A stretch of DNA of 64,000 nucleotides from Microbotryum silenes-acaulis (Eukaryota; Basidiomycota; Microbotryomycetes; Microbotryales; Microbotryaceae), in the NCBI GenBank assembly GCA_003665825.1, contig QPFY01000017.1:620001-684000 (forward strand), given 5' to 3'. Position 1 is the first letter of the stretch; the number at the start of each line of letters is the position of its first letter. The position numbers and the translations under genes were made by a program. The notes under the pieces were generated by a model. It did not search any database. It saw only the letters and a program-made list of their open reading frames with translations, and was not told the DNA's origin. Shown in pieces: positions 23,444 through 35,500 of the stretch.

Positions 23444-25053
23444 ATGCCTAGCTCCAGCTCCAGCTCCAACTCCAGCTTGACCAAGAAGACAGCGGGTGCA
23501 GCCGAGTCGAAGCTTCCCTCTACGTCTACCCCTTCAAACGGTGCTCAGCAGGCGCTTCCCCTCCCCAGCGGCATCAGCAGCGGCGAGTTCGGCAAAGGCA
23601 ACCTCAACCCCACCACCACGGAGACCACGACGAACGTCCCGGCCTCGTCTGCGTCTGCACCTTTGCCCAGTCGCACCAGCTCCAACTCGTCGACCTCATC
23701 GTCCTCACGCTCACGCCCGCCACTGGTCGAAGGCACTCCGGTGCTGAAAAGGAGCGGTGCGACGACCGTCGTAGGCATCCTTGTCGGCCTGGCCGCGATC
23801 GCGCTCGTGTCGATGCCGGCCTCTCCTCTGTCCCTGTCTCTGTCACGCCAGTCCAGTCTCGGCCTCGGCACCCTCGCCATACCCCTGCTTCTCTCCAACT
23901 TCAAGATGTTTGGCCGCGTGCGCTACTATACCCGTCTCACCTTTTTTCTCCTTGGTACGAAGTAGCACCCGGCGAGGTGGGGCCAACGGGAGCGGGCCAC
24001 CCCGTAGTATTATATACACAGGACGCGGCAGCTCACCCCGGCCGCTCTACCACGCACAGGTCTCGCAACATGTTCGGCATGGGGAGTCGTCGTCTCGGTC
24101 GTCATGGCCCTGATCGGGAGAGCCTCGGACGTCAATTACGTCGTGGCGAGGTCGTTCCATGCGCTCGTCGCTCCTCTGGTCGGCGTCAAGTTCACCGTCG
24201 AAGGCGAGGAACATCTCAAGCAGACCAAACCCGCCGTCGTCATCGGTAACCACCAGACCATGATCGACATCCTATGTCCGTGCGAATTGAATTCCAATCG
24301 CGTATCGTGAAGATCCTTACTAATGTTGGGCATGTTCCCCCGCTGCACAGACCTCGGCAGGATCTTCCCGAAAGGCACCTCCATCATGGCCAAGAAGGAA
24401 CTCAAATGGACGCCCTTGCTAGGCCAATTCATGACGCTCTCCAACGCCGTCTTTGTCAATCGATCCAAGCGCACCGACGCAGTCGCGATGTTGGCCAAGG
24501 TCGCTCAAACGATGAAGGAGAAAGTGGTGAGTCTTGAACAAGAAACGGGCTCTTCCTACCGAATTCGCACTGAACGCGCCGGACTTCACCCCACAGCTCT
24601 CCCTCTTCATCTTTGTCGAAGGCACCCGATCGGCCTCCCCCGTGCCTTCGATGCTGCCGTTCAAAAAGGGACCGTTCCACCTGGCCGTCGCGGCGCAATT
24701 ACCGATCGTCCCCGTCGTGTGCGAGAATTACGCCGCTGTGTACTCCGCCAGGCGGAAGCGGTTCGATGGTGGCGAGCTGGTTATTCGAGGTCAATTGCCG
24801 ATTCAGAGAAGATCAATGGAAACTACACAAGACTGACACCTCTCGGAATCGGGGTTTTTCTTCCTTCGCAGTCCTCCCCCCCATCTCAACAGAAGGTATC
24901 ACCTCTTCCTCGGAGGACATTAACGCCCTCGTTGAGAAGACCCGGAACGCGATGTTGGAGGCGATCGAGGATTTAGGGAGGAGGAGGGCTGAGTTGAATC
25001 GGTTGAAGGGCGTGTTTGGAAAGAATGAGACGGGGAGGATTACCATTTCATGA
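23444..25053 (+). CDS. SLC1: 1-acyl-sn-glycerol-3-phosphate acyltransferase
   Basis: Lysophosphatidate acyltransferase, which makes phosphatidic acid in glycerolipid synthesis. Five exons join in frame: 23444-23954, 24061-24276, 24351-24526, 24596-24789 and 24871-25053. The motifs are in order. Block I is GNHQTMID (NHx4D), running over an intron to YLGRIFPKGTS. A second block is NAVFVNRSKRTDA. Block III is FIFVEGTRS. Block IV is LPIVPVVCENY. The first ~105 residues are Ser/Thr/Pro-rich, followed by hydrophobic segments (TTVVGILVGLAAIALVS, GLGTLAIPLLL) and another near VVVSVVMALIG, consistent with an ER membrane enzyme. An alternative start further in cannot be excluded because the N-terminus is low-complexity. 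Confidence 0.9.
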
Positions 25054-25536
25054 GCGGAGGAGGATTTGGATGGATATCTGAAGTGGGGAGAGCTCGGGTC
25101 GGAGTTTTACGGAGCATGTTGGGTTGGCCAGAGGGTCCAAGATGGGGCTTCAATGCCGTTGGATTTACGAGGAGATGCATGATGGAGTTCTTCTCGGGGA
25201 GAACGGCGAGGGGGCAACTTGGGGACCTTTCGGGGTTGACTCTCTCTCTCTTCTTTTTCAATGTACCAACACGGAAATCAAAACAGTACCCAAGATTGTG
25301 TAGTTACTGGGGAAGCTGAGAATCATTCTATACCGGACAAATGCTCAATGGTTCCTTCTTTCCACCTTGGCTCACGAGCAGCGCTAAAACTTGTGACGAT
25401 ATTAACAAGGGCAAATTGCACACTACTTCACTCCACCACTGTAAGTGTCTCAAAAAAAAAAAAAAAACGAATGATCTGCCTACACCACCTTCCTTCGGCA
25501 CCCAGAGTCACGTTCAGGTCCACCATCTCCGAGGTT

Positions 25537-28221
25537 CTAGAGATACTTTCTCTCGTCCCACACGGCGTTATTCCTCCTCTTGACGAAATGCCACACCCCT
25601 CCGACAACGACGACGATTCCACTGACCCAAGTCCACAGAGGGATCTTTTGCGCGCGTTTCTCAATCGCTTTGATCGTGTCCGCTACGGTGTGCAAGAGTT
25701 GAAGAATCTCGTGGTTGCGCGAGGAGAGGGCTGAAACGGAGACGGTGTTGGCGTTCTGTGTTCGGATGTGAAAAGGTGAATCAGTGGGGGGGGGGTCTAG
25801 AGTATGATGAAAAGGAACGCAGGGGGGGGGATGCTTACGGATGAACTCTCGAGCTTCCTTTCTAACGCGGCAAGTTCAACCAAGATCTTCTCCTGCTGTT
25901 GCGTCATCAGCGCCAGGGTTTCGTCCTTGGCGGAGGAGGATGGACTGCCAGCATTGCCGGGGGACGAGGCGTCGATGTGGCGCGACGTCGAGAGGAGACG
26001 CAATTGACTTTCGATGCGAGCCAGTCTCGAGTCGACGCTGGATTGGAGAAGGGAAGAACGTAAGGGGTCAGTTGAGGTCATTCGCTAAAGAGTCTGTTGC
26101 GTCTCAAGGAATACTCACCCAGCGGAATCTACCGTGCCCGCCACATTACCCGCTCCCCCACTCCCCGGCGTCATCCCCGTTAATTTCCCAACACCCTTGG
26201 TCAAAAGATCAACCCTCCTCGTCAACGCATCGATCGCTTCAATCATCTTGGACTGCGATACGAAGATTTCGGCGACGAGCGTCATCTCGGCGTCGTTCGA
26301 GGTGCCTTCTAGTACGTGGTGCGTGTCTTTGATGACGGGGGAGTCGTCGACGACCGGTTTGTTCGGATTCGCTATTTCGCCCGGGGTGACGGTGAAGATG
26401 TCGACCTGTTTAAGTGGAAATGCAAGGTGGTGAGTCGAGGCTCGATGCAGCGGTAAGGGGGGGTTGCTTTGTTCAACTCACGGCGTAGATATCGATCGCA
26501 TCCGGCTCCGAGTTGCCACCGGCAAGACCCGACTACAGGACGTACGAAGGGTATCTATATCAGCATCCGCTGATTCAAGTGGGAGCTTAAACATCGCACT
26601 TACGATACCGATGTAACCCTTGGGAGGAAGCTTGATGCCCTCCATGAGGAAGCAATTGTGCGCATAGTCACGGCCTATTGTATCCAAGGTCGTGTGGGGG
26701 GCCAGGTCGAGGTCGACCTATAGAGGAAGGGGATTACACCATCAATTATAGCTCGCAAAGGGGACATTTTGCTTGTCGGCGAAGACGTACTCGGACAGTG
26801 TGGTTGAGGTAACTGATTCGAGCCCACAAGAGACCTTGGGCGTTCCTGTCCGCTCGGCAAATGATCGGCATCAGTATGAGGAATCCGCGTCCAGACTCTT
26901 CGAGCCCATTGGTTTCTTACCTGAAGGTGGCTTCACATTCCCCGAATGCTTTTGCCAAATAGCCCGCCTCCTCGTCCTGCTTGATGTCCCTCGAATCTGG
27001 ATCCAACCACCTCCCGTGTCCATCGTCCATAATACCACTAACGACGCCCGTCGTCCCCACGCCATAGCTCATCGAAGAAGCCAAGTTCTTGATCTGCGTG
27101 CGACGGTACAAAGGAGCGGCGGGGGAGGTGTCGAAGATGACACCGAGACCTTCAAAGGTCGTGCGCGAACCGAAGAGCGAACACGATTCGTCGGTGCTGC
27201 CTTCGCTGGGGATCGGAAGCGTGTGCGGCGGTTCGTGCGTCTTCGTCTTTGCGTTCGCTGAAATAGTTACCGGTCCTGGTAGTCCTTCCTGTGCAGGCCG
27301 GTTCACGGTAGGAGTATGCAGGAGAAGAGAGCGAAAGAATTTTGGTCAGCTCGGTGAATCGAGTTGCCCACCTCCTCCGAGGACAGGGCAAGGCATGTAC
27401 CTTTGTGAACCAGAACGCCAAGCCTCGACCACCCTGTGACAGACCATTCTTCGGTTAGTGGATATTGAAAATGCGTTTGTGCATTTCGAATGCGCGCTCA
27501 CCTTGTTCATCCGCTTCGTCGTGCCGTCGGCCAAGGTCTCGACCAGTCCGATCGAGGGTACACCGTGTACGCGGAACGCGACTTCGACGACCCATTCTGC
27601 CGACTCGAGGGGTTTTGTGGTATAGATGGCACCGTGGGCCAAAGGGAAGGACTAGCGATGGGGGAGGAGGAGGAGCGAGGGAGGATAGAAGCGAGGGTCA
27701 AAAAAAGGAAGGGAAGCGAGACCACGTCAGCAGGCCCGATTGGAGGCAAGGAGGGATACGAGGGGAACCATTGGACAGTGTTCGGTACCACTCACGGGTA
27801 TCAGTCGTAGGAAATCATGGATTGCTGGTAAAGGTGTACTGTTTCGATTCAAAATGACACCCGCGTCAGTCCACCCGGCCATGAAAGGAAAGCGAGACTA
27901 CGAGCCCAAATGCAAGTGGGGAAGGTTCGCGGGGCCTCGCGCGAGGGCGGATGGAAGAGCAGGCAGATGAACGCACGTGTGACCGGACATGTCAAAGGTC
28001 TTGATCTTGTAGTCGGGCGTGAGTCCCCGGAACGACAAGGGCGAATAGTGCAGTGGCGGACTGGAGAAGTTGGGCGTCACTTTGGGCTCGCTTGCACTCG
28101 CGGCCGAGGAAGCTGCCGCGCGGGTCGCCGGCGCCACAACCGCACAGCACCACAGCAGGCCGATGGTTGGCAACGTCCATAGCGCGGAAGTGTTCCTCTT
28201 TTGGTGGTACAACTTGACCAT
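25537..28221 (-). CDS. L-type lectin ER-Golgi cargo receptor (ERGIC-53/Emp46-47-like)
   Basis: The start is MVKLYHQKRN with a hydrophobic signal peptide (LPTIGLLWCCAVVAP) at residues ~15-30. The lectin domain spans several short exons: FRGLTPDYKIKTFDMSGHT, PAIHDFLRLIP, GAIYTTKPLESAEWVVEVAF, GGRGLAFWFT, FEGLGVIFDT and MDDGHGRWLDPDSRDIKQDE. It is followed by sections matching the distal beta-sandwich, then a coiled-coil stalk (EKILVELAALERKLESS). One membrane span follows (PLWTWVSGIVVVVGGVWHF), then a short basic cytosolic tail beginning VKRRNN and ending at TAG 25537. The layout fits a type I membrane receptor that binds glycoproteins in the ER and loads them into COPII vesicles. The tail lacks a clean terminal KKxx. 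About ten exons; not every junction was fixed. Confidence 0.85.
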
Positions 28222-28758
28222 GGCGGCGCACTGCGGTGGGATGCGATGCGGCCGGGGGATGGGGGTGAAGAGGGAGGGTGAGAGCAGCGACCCGTTTAGA
28301 CGTAGACGGCGTGCGACAGGAGCAGCAATCAAGACCGAATTGGTGGCCATGCAGAGCAAGACGGCTTTTCCCTTTGCCGCCCATTTCACAACGGCTAATC
28401 TGGATAATCCGAGGTTGTGTCGCGAAGACATAATTTTCTTTTACAGCTGTAGTAAGACAAAAGCTGAGTTGGAGTTTGACATCACAGGTGTTGTTCTGTA
28501 GGATATGTCCTCCCTCGACAGGTTATTATTGACCAGGTCGATAATTAGCGAAAAACGAGACCGGCGTACGGACCTTGTTGAGTGAGGATTCCACCCGATC
28601 GAAGCGAGAAAGGCGCGAGAGGCGGAGCAAGTGATTTTCGCCCTTCTCGTTCTCTCCGCTCATCATCCTTCGCACCCAACACCATCTCACACCGCGCCTC
28701 ACCAAGACTAACTCGCACATACACCATTCACCCCCCATCACCATATCCGCTCCACGAA
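28222..28758. promoter_or_regulatory. Divergent promoter: lectin receptor / Spo12-like
   Basis: The ~540-bp gap between two divergently transcribed genes must hold both promoters and 5' UTRs. The side next to 28759 is CT/AC-rich. No specific factor site is claimed. Confidence 0.5.
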
Positions 28759-29537
28759 ATGATCTCTTCCGCCGCCCCTAGCATCTCGGTCTCGTCCGCC
28801 CCGGCCTCGATCGAAGCCATGCACGTTCAACCTTCCGAACAGGCCCAGGTCCCCCAGAACGCCAACCAGGTCGAACCGGGACATGGAAAGATGACATTGG
28901 GTGCCAAAGGATTCTTGATGAAGAAGATGGTCGCTGGAGGGTGAGTACTTCCTTTGGCCTTCAGCAACGGGTTCAATGGAGGCTCGGTCGGTCGGTCGGT
29001 CGGTCAAGTGAGGACTCATCATCGATTTAGAGCGGTCACGCAACTTTTCTGGAGGAAGTCCTATCCCGTTTCCTGGATGAGGTTATTTGACAATCCTCCG
29101 CCCGATTCCGCATCCATTCGCCGAATTTAAAATGACGCCGTCGGGTTCGGGTTCACTCAACGCTGACTCACCTCATTTCATTCCCCACTCAGCTCGTTCT
29201 GCTCACCGACCGACACCATGGTCTCACCGTGCACCAAGAAGCTCGCAGAAAGCAAGAAGCGTCACTACGCCAAGTGAGTGTCTGCATCTCCTCGCTCCGG
29301 GGGCCAGATGTCGTTCGGTCTTGCCCCTCACTGCGACCGAGGCGAGACACCTTGCTTTCCGGAACACTGACTCTCACTCCTCACCATCAATAATCCAGGG
29401 GCAAACCGCTATCACTCTCGTCGTCGTTCCAGTCCGCACAAATCGGCTCGCAACTCGTACCAGGACCGAAACCGTCCAGCCTGCACCAATCCTCGACGCC
29501 CCATTACGGTTCCGAGAACGCTCCGATGGGATTGTGA
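28759..29537 (+). CDS. Spo12-like small protein
   Basis: Three exons join in frame: 28759-28940, about 29193-29273 and 29399-29537, giving a product of about 130 residues. The middle exon carries SPTDTMVSPCTKKL followed by ESKKRHYAKGKP. This resembles the short conserved block of the fungal Spo12 family (a Ser-Pro-rich core, then a basic KKRH/KPKSL run). Family members promote mitotic exit and act in the nucleus or nucleolus; Cdk sites (SP) are expected in the core. The rest is low-complexity. The start at 28759 (MISSAAPS) is the first ATG close to the conserved part; the frame is open further upstream to 28582. Assignment rests on one short motif. Confidence 0.6.
28985..29006 (+). repeat. 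(CGGT)n microsatellite
   Basis: About five tandem copies of CGGT inside the first intron of the Spo12-like gene. Confidence 0.85.
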
Positions 29538-30953
29538 ACCCACATCTCTCCTCGGCTCCGCTAGACCCATTTTTTTTTAATGAATCGGTCTTGACTTTCT
29601 CTGTACAAGCGCTCCTACATGGACGTCTTCCTGTCTTCCTCATTTCACGATCCCGTATGATCCTCGCCTTTCTCTTTAAATGTACCAGTTGTCTTCCTCT
29701 TCTTTGACATTGGCTTCCTCGAGTGTAGTCGCTGATGCTATCCGATCGAGCCCATACTCTCGGAACCCACTTTTTGTTCCTGCCTGTGGGTCTGACGGCG
29801 TCGGCGCCCCCCCGGACTGACTCATCACCATGGCCAGCCGACCTCTGATGACTGTAAACTCTTCAGTACTTTTGTAAAGACGGACTTTACATCCTTGACA
29901 GACTGTTTTGCCACACCTTCTTGCGTACGGATCCCCAGACGATCGTAGATCGTGAAGAAAGATTTGCGTCAGACCAAACCAGATTTGGCAAGTTCTATGG
30001 AACCTTCGGCCCAAGCGCGCGGCGCTCGCGCGCCCGTCGGCCGACACAGCCAGACGACCAAGCCTGATTGAATTTCACATGTCCGATTATCTACGCAGAA
30101 TGAATGGTTGCTGAAAAGTGGGCCTGCACTCGTGTGAAATTCAAATCCCCTGGATCTATAGCCCTCTCACTCAAAGAACCTCTAAAGTTGTGAATACAAA
30201 AATGCGAGCGCTGAGCCTCCTTGGCCTTCCCAAGGAGGTCCAAGCGGACCGAAGGGGGCGAGTCTGCCGAACCCGGGTCGCGCTCGCTCGTTTCGTCTGA
30301 GACAAACTTCATTTCTGAAACCTCCCTGACTCGGATTGAAGGGGAAGGATGGGATCGCGCGGGCGTTCCTTTGGGCGCTAGGCAGATTGGGTAGGTCACT
30401 CTAGACCAACTTACAACTCATTGCGTTTTGCGTTTTCGAGGTTCAGTGCGTCCTCGCCGTATCGGCACTTGTTACTCGTACATCCCCCTTCAACTCTTCT
30501 CGAAGCATCTACACTCTTTTCCTCCAACTCGGACACTTTCGTTACACACCACACTCGCTTGGAAACCTCGCTTGTCAGGACTTTGGAGCGCTCAGCCTCC
30601 CCTTGCAGTGCCCCCTTTCGACTTGGTCAGGCCCGCACTCCGCCTTCCCAAAGTGAGACCTGCAACCCACGCCAATTCGTTGCGTCGCACTCTGCTGCCT
30701 GTAGGGACTTGAAGAGGGTGAGTCGGTACGATGAGTGCGGCTTGCAGTGTCAAATGGGAACTGATGTGGTGTTGGTCCTTGGTATGAGCCCTATAGTAGT
30801 CCTATAGCTCTCTCGGGTCATCTGAAACCTCTCTCCGGCCGGCGATCCAGCCCACCTCTGCGGCGGCCGCACCGGACATCTCAGCCGGCACGTGCGCGAC
30901 GCCCCCCTGCATCGAGAGCCGATCCAATTCCACTTCGAGGCCAACGCGCAACC
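29538..30953. other. Intergenic region with probable 5' leader
   Basis: No gene recognised in 29538-30400. A perfect 9-bp stem with 5-nt loop (CCTCCTTGG...CCAAGGAGG) sits near 30214-30236. From about 30420 the plus strand is CT-rich and probably forms the 5' UTR of the membrane-protein gene. A GTGAGTCGG donor near 30719 suggests a leader intron. Confidence 0.4.
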
Positions 30954-32343
30954 ATGTCGCACGACCTTCACCACAACAGACGTTTCCTCATCCACCGTCG
31001 AGCTTTGCCAGTGCTTTCGGATGGGGCAGTCGTCCAGGGCGCCACGCCTGCGGTCGAATTGACCGCCCCGACGTTCGCCGCTGATTCGGGGATCATCGTC
31101 GCTTCGGCTTCCGGCGTCGATGCTTCGTCCGCGGTTGTCGGCGCCGCGGACTCGGTGGCTTCGACGACGCTCTTGACGACGACGACAACGACCACAGCTC
31201 CGGCTTCACCTTCCGCCACAGATGGGTCTTTCGCCATCTCGATCATCCAGGATGAGCCGCCTGTCACGAGTGCGTCGACGACCACCACGTGAGTTCCGCG
31301 CTGTGCCCCTTCTCCGCGCGCTTCGAGCTCTTCTGACTGAGTTTGATCACCCTCGCAGTACGGCGGCGGCTGCATCCGTCTTCTCGGCGGGACCAGCTTT
31401 GATTGCTGCGAGCCAAGATGCCCCTGATGGGCTATCGACGGTGGCTCGAGATGGATTGATTGGTGAGTTCGACGAGCAAGTGAACAGCTTTCTACCTGTT
31501 TAAACTCGCGCTAACTGGTAAGCGTCCTTATCTCCCACAGCAGGCGCAGTGGCGATTGGCCTCATGCTGATGGCCTGGGTCATCTACCGCGGTTGCCGAC
31601 GTCGTCGAGCTCGAGCAGCTCTCACCGCGTCCATCACGTCCGACTCGAGCTCCTCCCTTGACGGGATGTCCGAGAAGTCGCGCAAGGTGCTCTTCCTCTC
31701 GCCACCTTCCAAAGCCAAGACGACGAGGGATTTCAAATCCTCCTTTGACAACTACACGGCAACTTCACCCGGTTTGACGACGCCCGCGGGATGGGCGACG
31801 TTCTCGAACACTTCGATCCCTGAGACGATGCATACTGGAGTTAGTACTTTCCCTTCTCTTCCTCAGCCGCAGCCTTCGCGTTGGTCAGCTTCGACGTACG
31901 GTGATTCTCGTATCCCCATTTGTCCCACGACGCCTTCTACCGCTCCTCAATCACCTACCCTCTCGACTCCTTCAACTCGCCCTATGGGAATACCCATGAC
32001 CATCAACCCTTTCGACGATCGTCATATTCCTCCTACGCCTTCAACCCCCAGCCCTTCAGCAAGAGGCAACTCGATCAAACGCAAGTCGCCGCAGATGTTG
32101 CCCGAGGTTCGTGTGTCGGTTTCAGATTCCGAGTCAGAGGAAGGGAATATGGGTTTCATGGGGACGGGTTTTAGGCCTGATTATGCGATGGGGACAGCCG
32201 TGCCTGTTGAGGCGGCCGAGGAGATGCTCGAGTCGCCCAAGTCGGGGTCCAAGATCGTGAGGGGCACGCAGACGGTGTTGAGGGTCCACAACAAGGGAGA
32301 TGTTTCGGAGGATGAGTATGGAAGTCGTCGTTTTAGAGAGTGA
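30954..32343 (+). CDS. Single-pass membrane protein with Thr/Ala-rich ectodomain
   Basis: Three exons: 30954-31288, 31359-31462 and 31541-32343. The N-terminal ~150 residues are rich in Ser, Thr and Ala with a run of Thr (likely O-mannosylated). One strong transmembrane segment follows (AVAIGLMLMAWVIY), stopped by GCRRRRAR, then a ~240-residue Ser/Pro-rich cytosolic tail with an acidic C-terminus. No classical signal peptide is visible, since residues 1-20 are polar and basic. The layout resembles fungal Mid2/Wsc-type or SKG6/AXL2-like surface proteins, but no conserved domain is recognisable. The function is therefore left open. Confidence 0.75.
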
Positions 32344-32554
32344 GGTCTCTTTCTTCTTTCTTGGTTATACTTTATTTTTATTCCCCAGTAGACGTGGTCT
32401 ACGGGTCGAGCCTTTTCGCGCTTCCGGTTTATAAAGCTTGTTTGCTCAATTACTACCCATACCAGATTTACTGCTCAACCTCGCTTGTTCCCATGAATCC
32501 TCGAGCATTAGATCCCAATGACTCGATGCAACGCATTCTTCCCCGAGCTTCGTA

Positions 32555-35500
32555 TCAACGACTCTCCACCGCTCTGGCAGAAAATTTGATCACCGTCCTC
32601 ATCGCCCTCTGGGTCTGACCCAACCAAGGCCCATAATGCAAAGCCTTCTCCACCCCTCGACTCGCCTTATCGACATCTTCGTTCAGTGCGAATGCGAGAC
32701 CGCTCATACCAAGACTTTGGAACGCTCGAATACCTTCCAGTTGCGCTGTGGGTGGGATCGGTGGGAGGAGGCGCAAGACGACCGGAATCGCGATGGTGGG
32801 GGAGGGGACGGTCGTCGAGTGCTTTGGATCGGAGAGAGCTTTGGGGAAGTCCGTGAGGAGTCGAACGAGACGCGCTCGATTGGGTCGTGTCCATGGTGCG
32901 ACATGGAGAACTCGACTGGTCAACCGCACAGCACCGTGAACATCACCTTGGATCAACCGACCGAAAGCGGTGAGTTTGGTCGAAGCGGGTGAGTATTTGA
33001 TGATGGGGTCCGAACGCTTCATTCGACTGAGCATCTCGTCCAGTGCTGGTGTGCGAGTGATGATGGAGAGAGCTTCCAGAGTGAGCTTGATGAAGAGCGG
33101 GACCGAAGATTTGGTGCTATCATGCCACGACAAACGGAATGGGTCAGTCTATTCGCAAATCCCCTCGCCAGGTAGCGAGATGAAACGTACATATCAGGTG
33201 AATCCAACAAAGCGCCCAACGCCCTCGTCTCATCCCCTCCGGCAAAATAAATTCTTGCCAACGCAGCAGCGAGGTGAACCGTCCGATCATTCTTGTACAG
33301 ATCCAAGTCGTCATTCGCTTCTTCCAAAGTTTGTTCAGCCATCGAGATCTCTTCAAGGAAGTAGTGCGCCAGTGCCGAACCGAGGTTGCAATGGGAAAAT
33401 AGGATGACGGCTTGGTCCTGCGTCAAGGCGTCCTTCTCGGTTGGTCTGGCCTCGAGGTCGATGAGGGACAACGCAGCGTCGAAAGCTTCGAGGGCATCCT
33501 CGTAGTTCTCACTTGCTAGTCGGACCCGCCCCAAATTGGTCTGGGCAATGATGAACCTCCCTTCGACGCTTGCGCTCTCGTCCTCTTCGTACAACTCCTC
33601 CAACAACGCAGCAGCACGTTCAAACGACTCGCTCGCCGCTTTCCGATCACCCAAATGTTCCAAGATCAACGCATTGACGTGTAAAGCTGAAACGTCATTG
33701 GGTCGTCGTGTGAGGTATCGAGTAATGGCGAACAAAGGTGCGGTCAGATTCTTAGCGGCGTCTGGACGAGCGGGGTCGAAGCGGTCCGCTACCAAGTCTG
33801 GGTCGACCGACGTCGAACGACGATACTTCTCTAATGCATGGGAAGCGAAAGCGATATCCGCTTCGGGCGTATCCGCTCCCAAGGTGAAGGCATGCTCCAA
33901 GAGGACCGAAGCTTCCAATGCATGACCGGCCATATCAGCCAAAGTCGCTTGTCCGATCCATGCGGCGGCCCATTCGGGATCGATAACTTGGGCTTTAAGG
34001 AACGCTTGGTTCGCCAGATCGTCGTCGTTGTGCACGAGGTAGAATAGGCCGAGATTCGTCCAGGCGATCGCATTCTGCGAGTTGTGCTCGATCGAGCGGA
34101 TGAAGCAATGCTGGGCAAGACGACCACTGATGTCGAAAGTCAATACACCGAGGGCGTTCCAGAAGGACGAATTGAAAGGTTCGTGATGGAGACCGAACTT
34201 GAGCGCTCGAATGGCTTGGTGCAGAGCAGTCTCTGGGGTAAAGCGAGGCGAGAGCTTCGACAAGTAAGGGCGGAGATTGGCGACGCTCGTTCCCAAATCT
34301 GCCCAAGCCGACCCAATTGCTGCTTCGTTATGTGTATCGAGGACTACGCGCGCTTTATGTGCCAGCACTGCGACTCCAGCGAACAGGATCGGTGACTCGG
34401 ACGATTGCGCGACGTCGAGGAACGCGGCTACGGTGACGACGTCGATCCCATCGACTTTGGTATCGACATCCATTTCACCCGCGAGTTTGACAAGCTGAAT
34501 TGCAAGGCCCTTGGAGCGTTCGAAATGAGCGCACTCGCTGATCTTGACCAAGTTGCTCGACGCCTCCCCAGCGAGCTTCCAAGCGACCCTCTTTGCACCA
34601 CCTGTCCCAATGACCCGAATCGCTTGCTCCAGCGTCTCGACGAAAGATTCTTCAGCACGCGAGAGGAACCCCGTTCGGAGTTGTTCCATACCGGCGCTCA
34701 ACAACGTTTCGGCGTAAACGACTTGGACGCCCAACTCGTCTGGCCTTTCGACGAGCAAGTCTTTGAAGGTCGTGAGAGCCGGTTCGAACAAGCCCATCTC
34801 GCGTTGAATACCGCCGATCGAGAACTTGGCGAACCAGCTATCCGAATCGATGGAAAGAACTTTAGAAAATACCTTGAGCGCGGCAACATGCTTGCCTGAA
34901 CCTCGGTACGCGGCACCGAGGCGAAGCCAGGTATGCACGTCCTCGGGTTCGCCGCGGAGAGCCGATTGAAAAGCCACGATCGCTTGCGGGTACTTTTGAG
35001 AGTTCTGAGTACACCCACGCAACAAAGACAGTTAATTCAACCCGATACAGGTTCAGTGTCAAATCGAAAAGCCACTCACCATCTCACTGCCCCCGATAGC
35101 CTTATAAGCCCAAGCCAACTTCTTGGCCGTTGATACACCGACAGCCGCCTTGGCCGCCGCAGCCTCGACGACCCTCCTCGCCACCTTTTCAACCAAACCC
35201 CAATCGCCGATCTCGGCAAAGTCCTCGGCAATGTAGCGGGCCGCGACTTCTTGTGACTGATCGAGTTCGAAGGCCCTTTGGAAGCATTTCAACGACCGCG
35301 ACCAGTCGGGTGGTTCGATACTTCGGTAATAGATGCCCAAACTCGTCCACGTGGGAGCCAAGTCGGGAAAAGCCTTGATTGAATCGAGATAGGCTTGAAA
35401 TGCGCGTAGGGTCAAACTCTCGTCTTCCTCTGACAAGACCCAGTCGCATTCACCCAATCTCCACAACGCTTTGGCTCGTTCCTCGGCCTCTCGTGACGAT

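Noticed and set aside
25454..25468. Poly-A run near the 3' end of the lectin gene as a sign of retrotransposition
   Set aside because: An isolated A run of about 15 with no target duplication or element sequence nearby.
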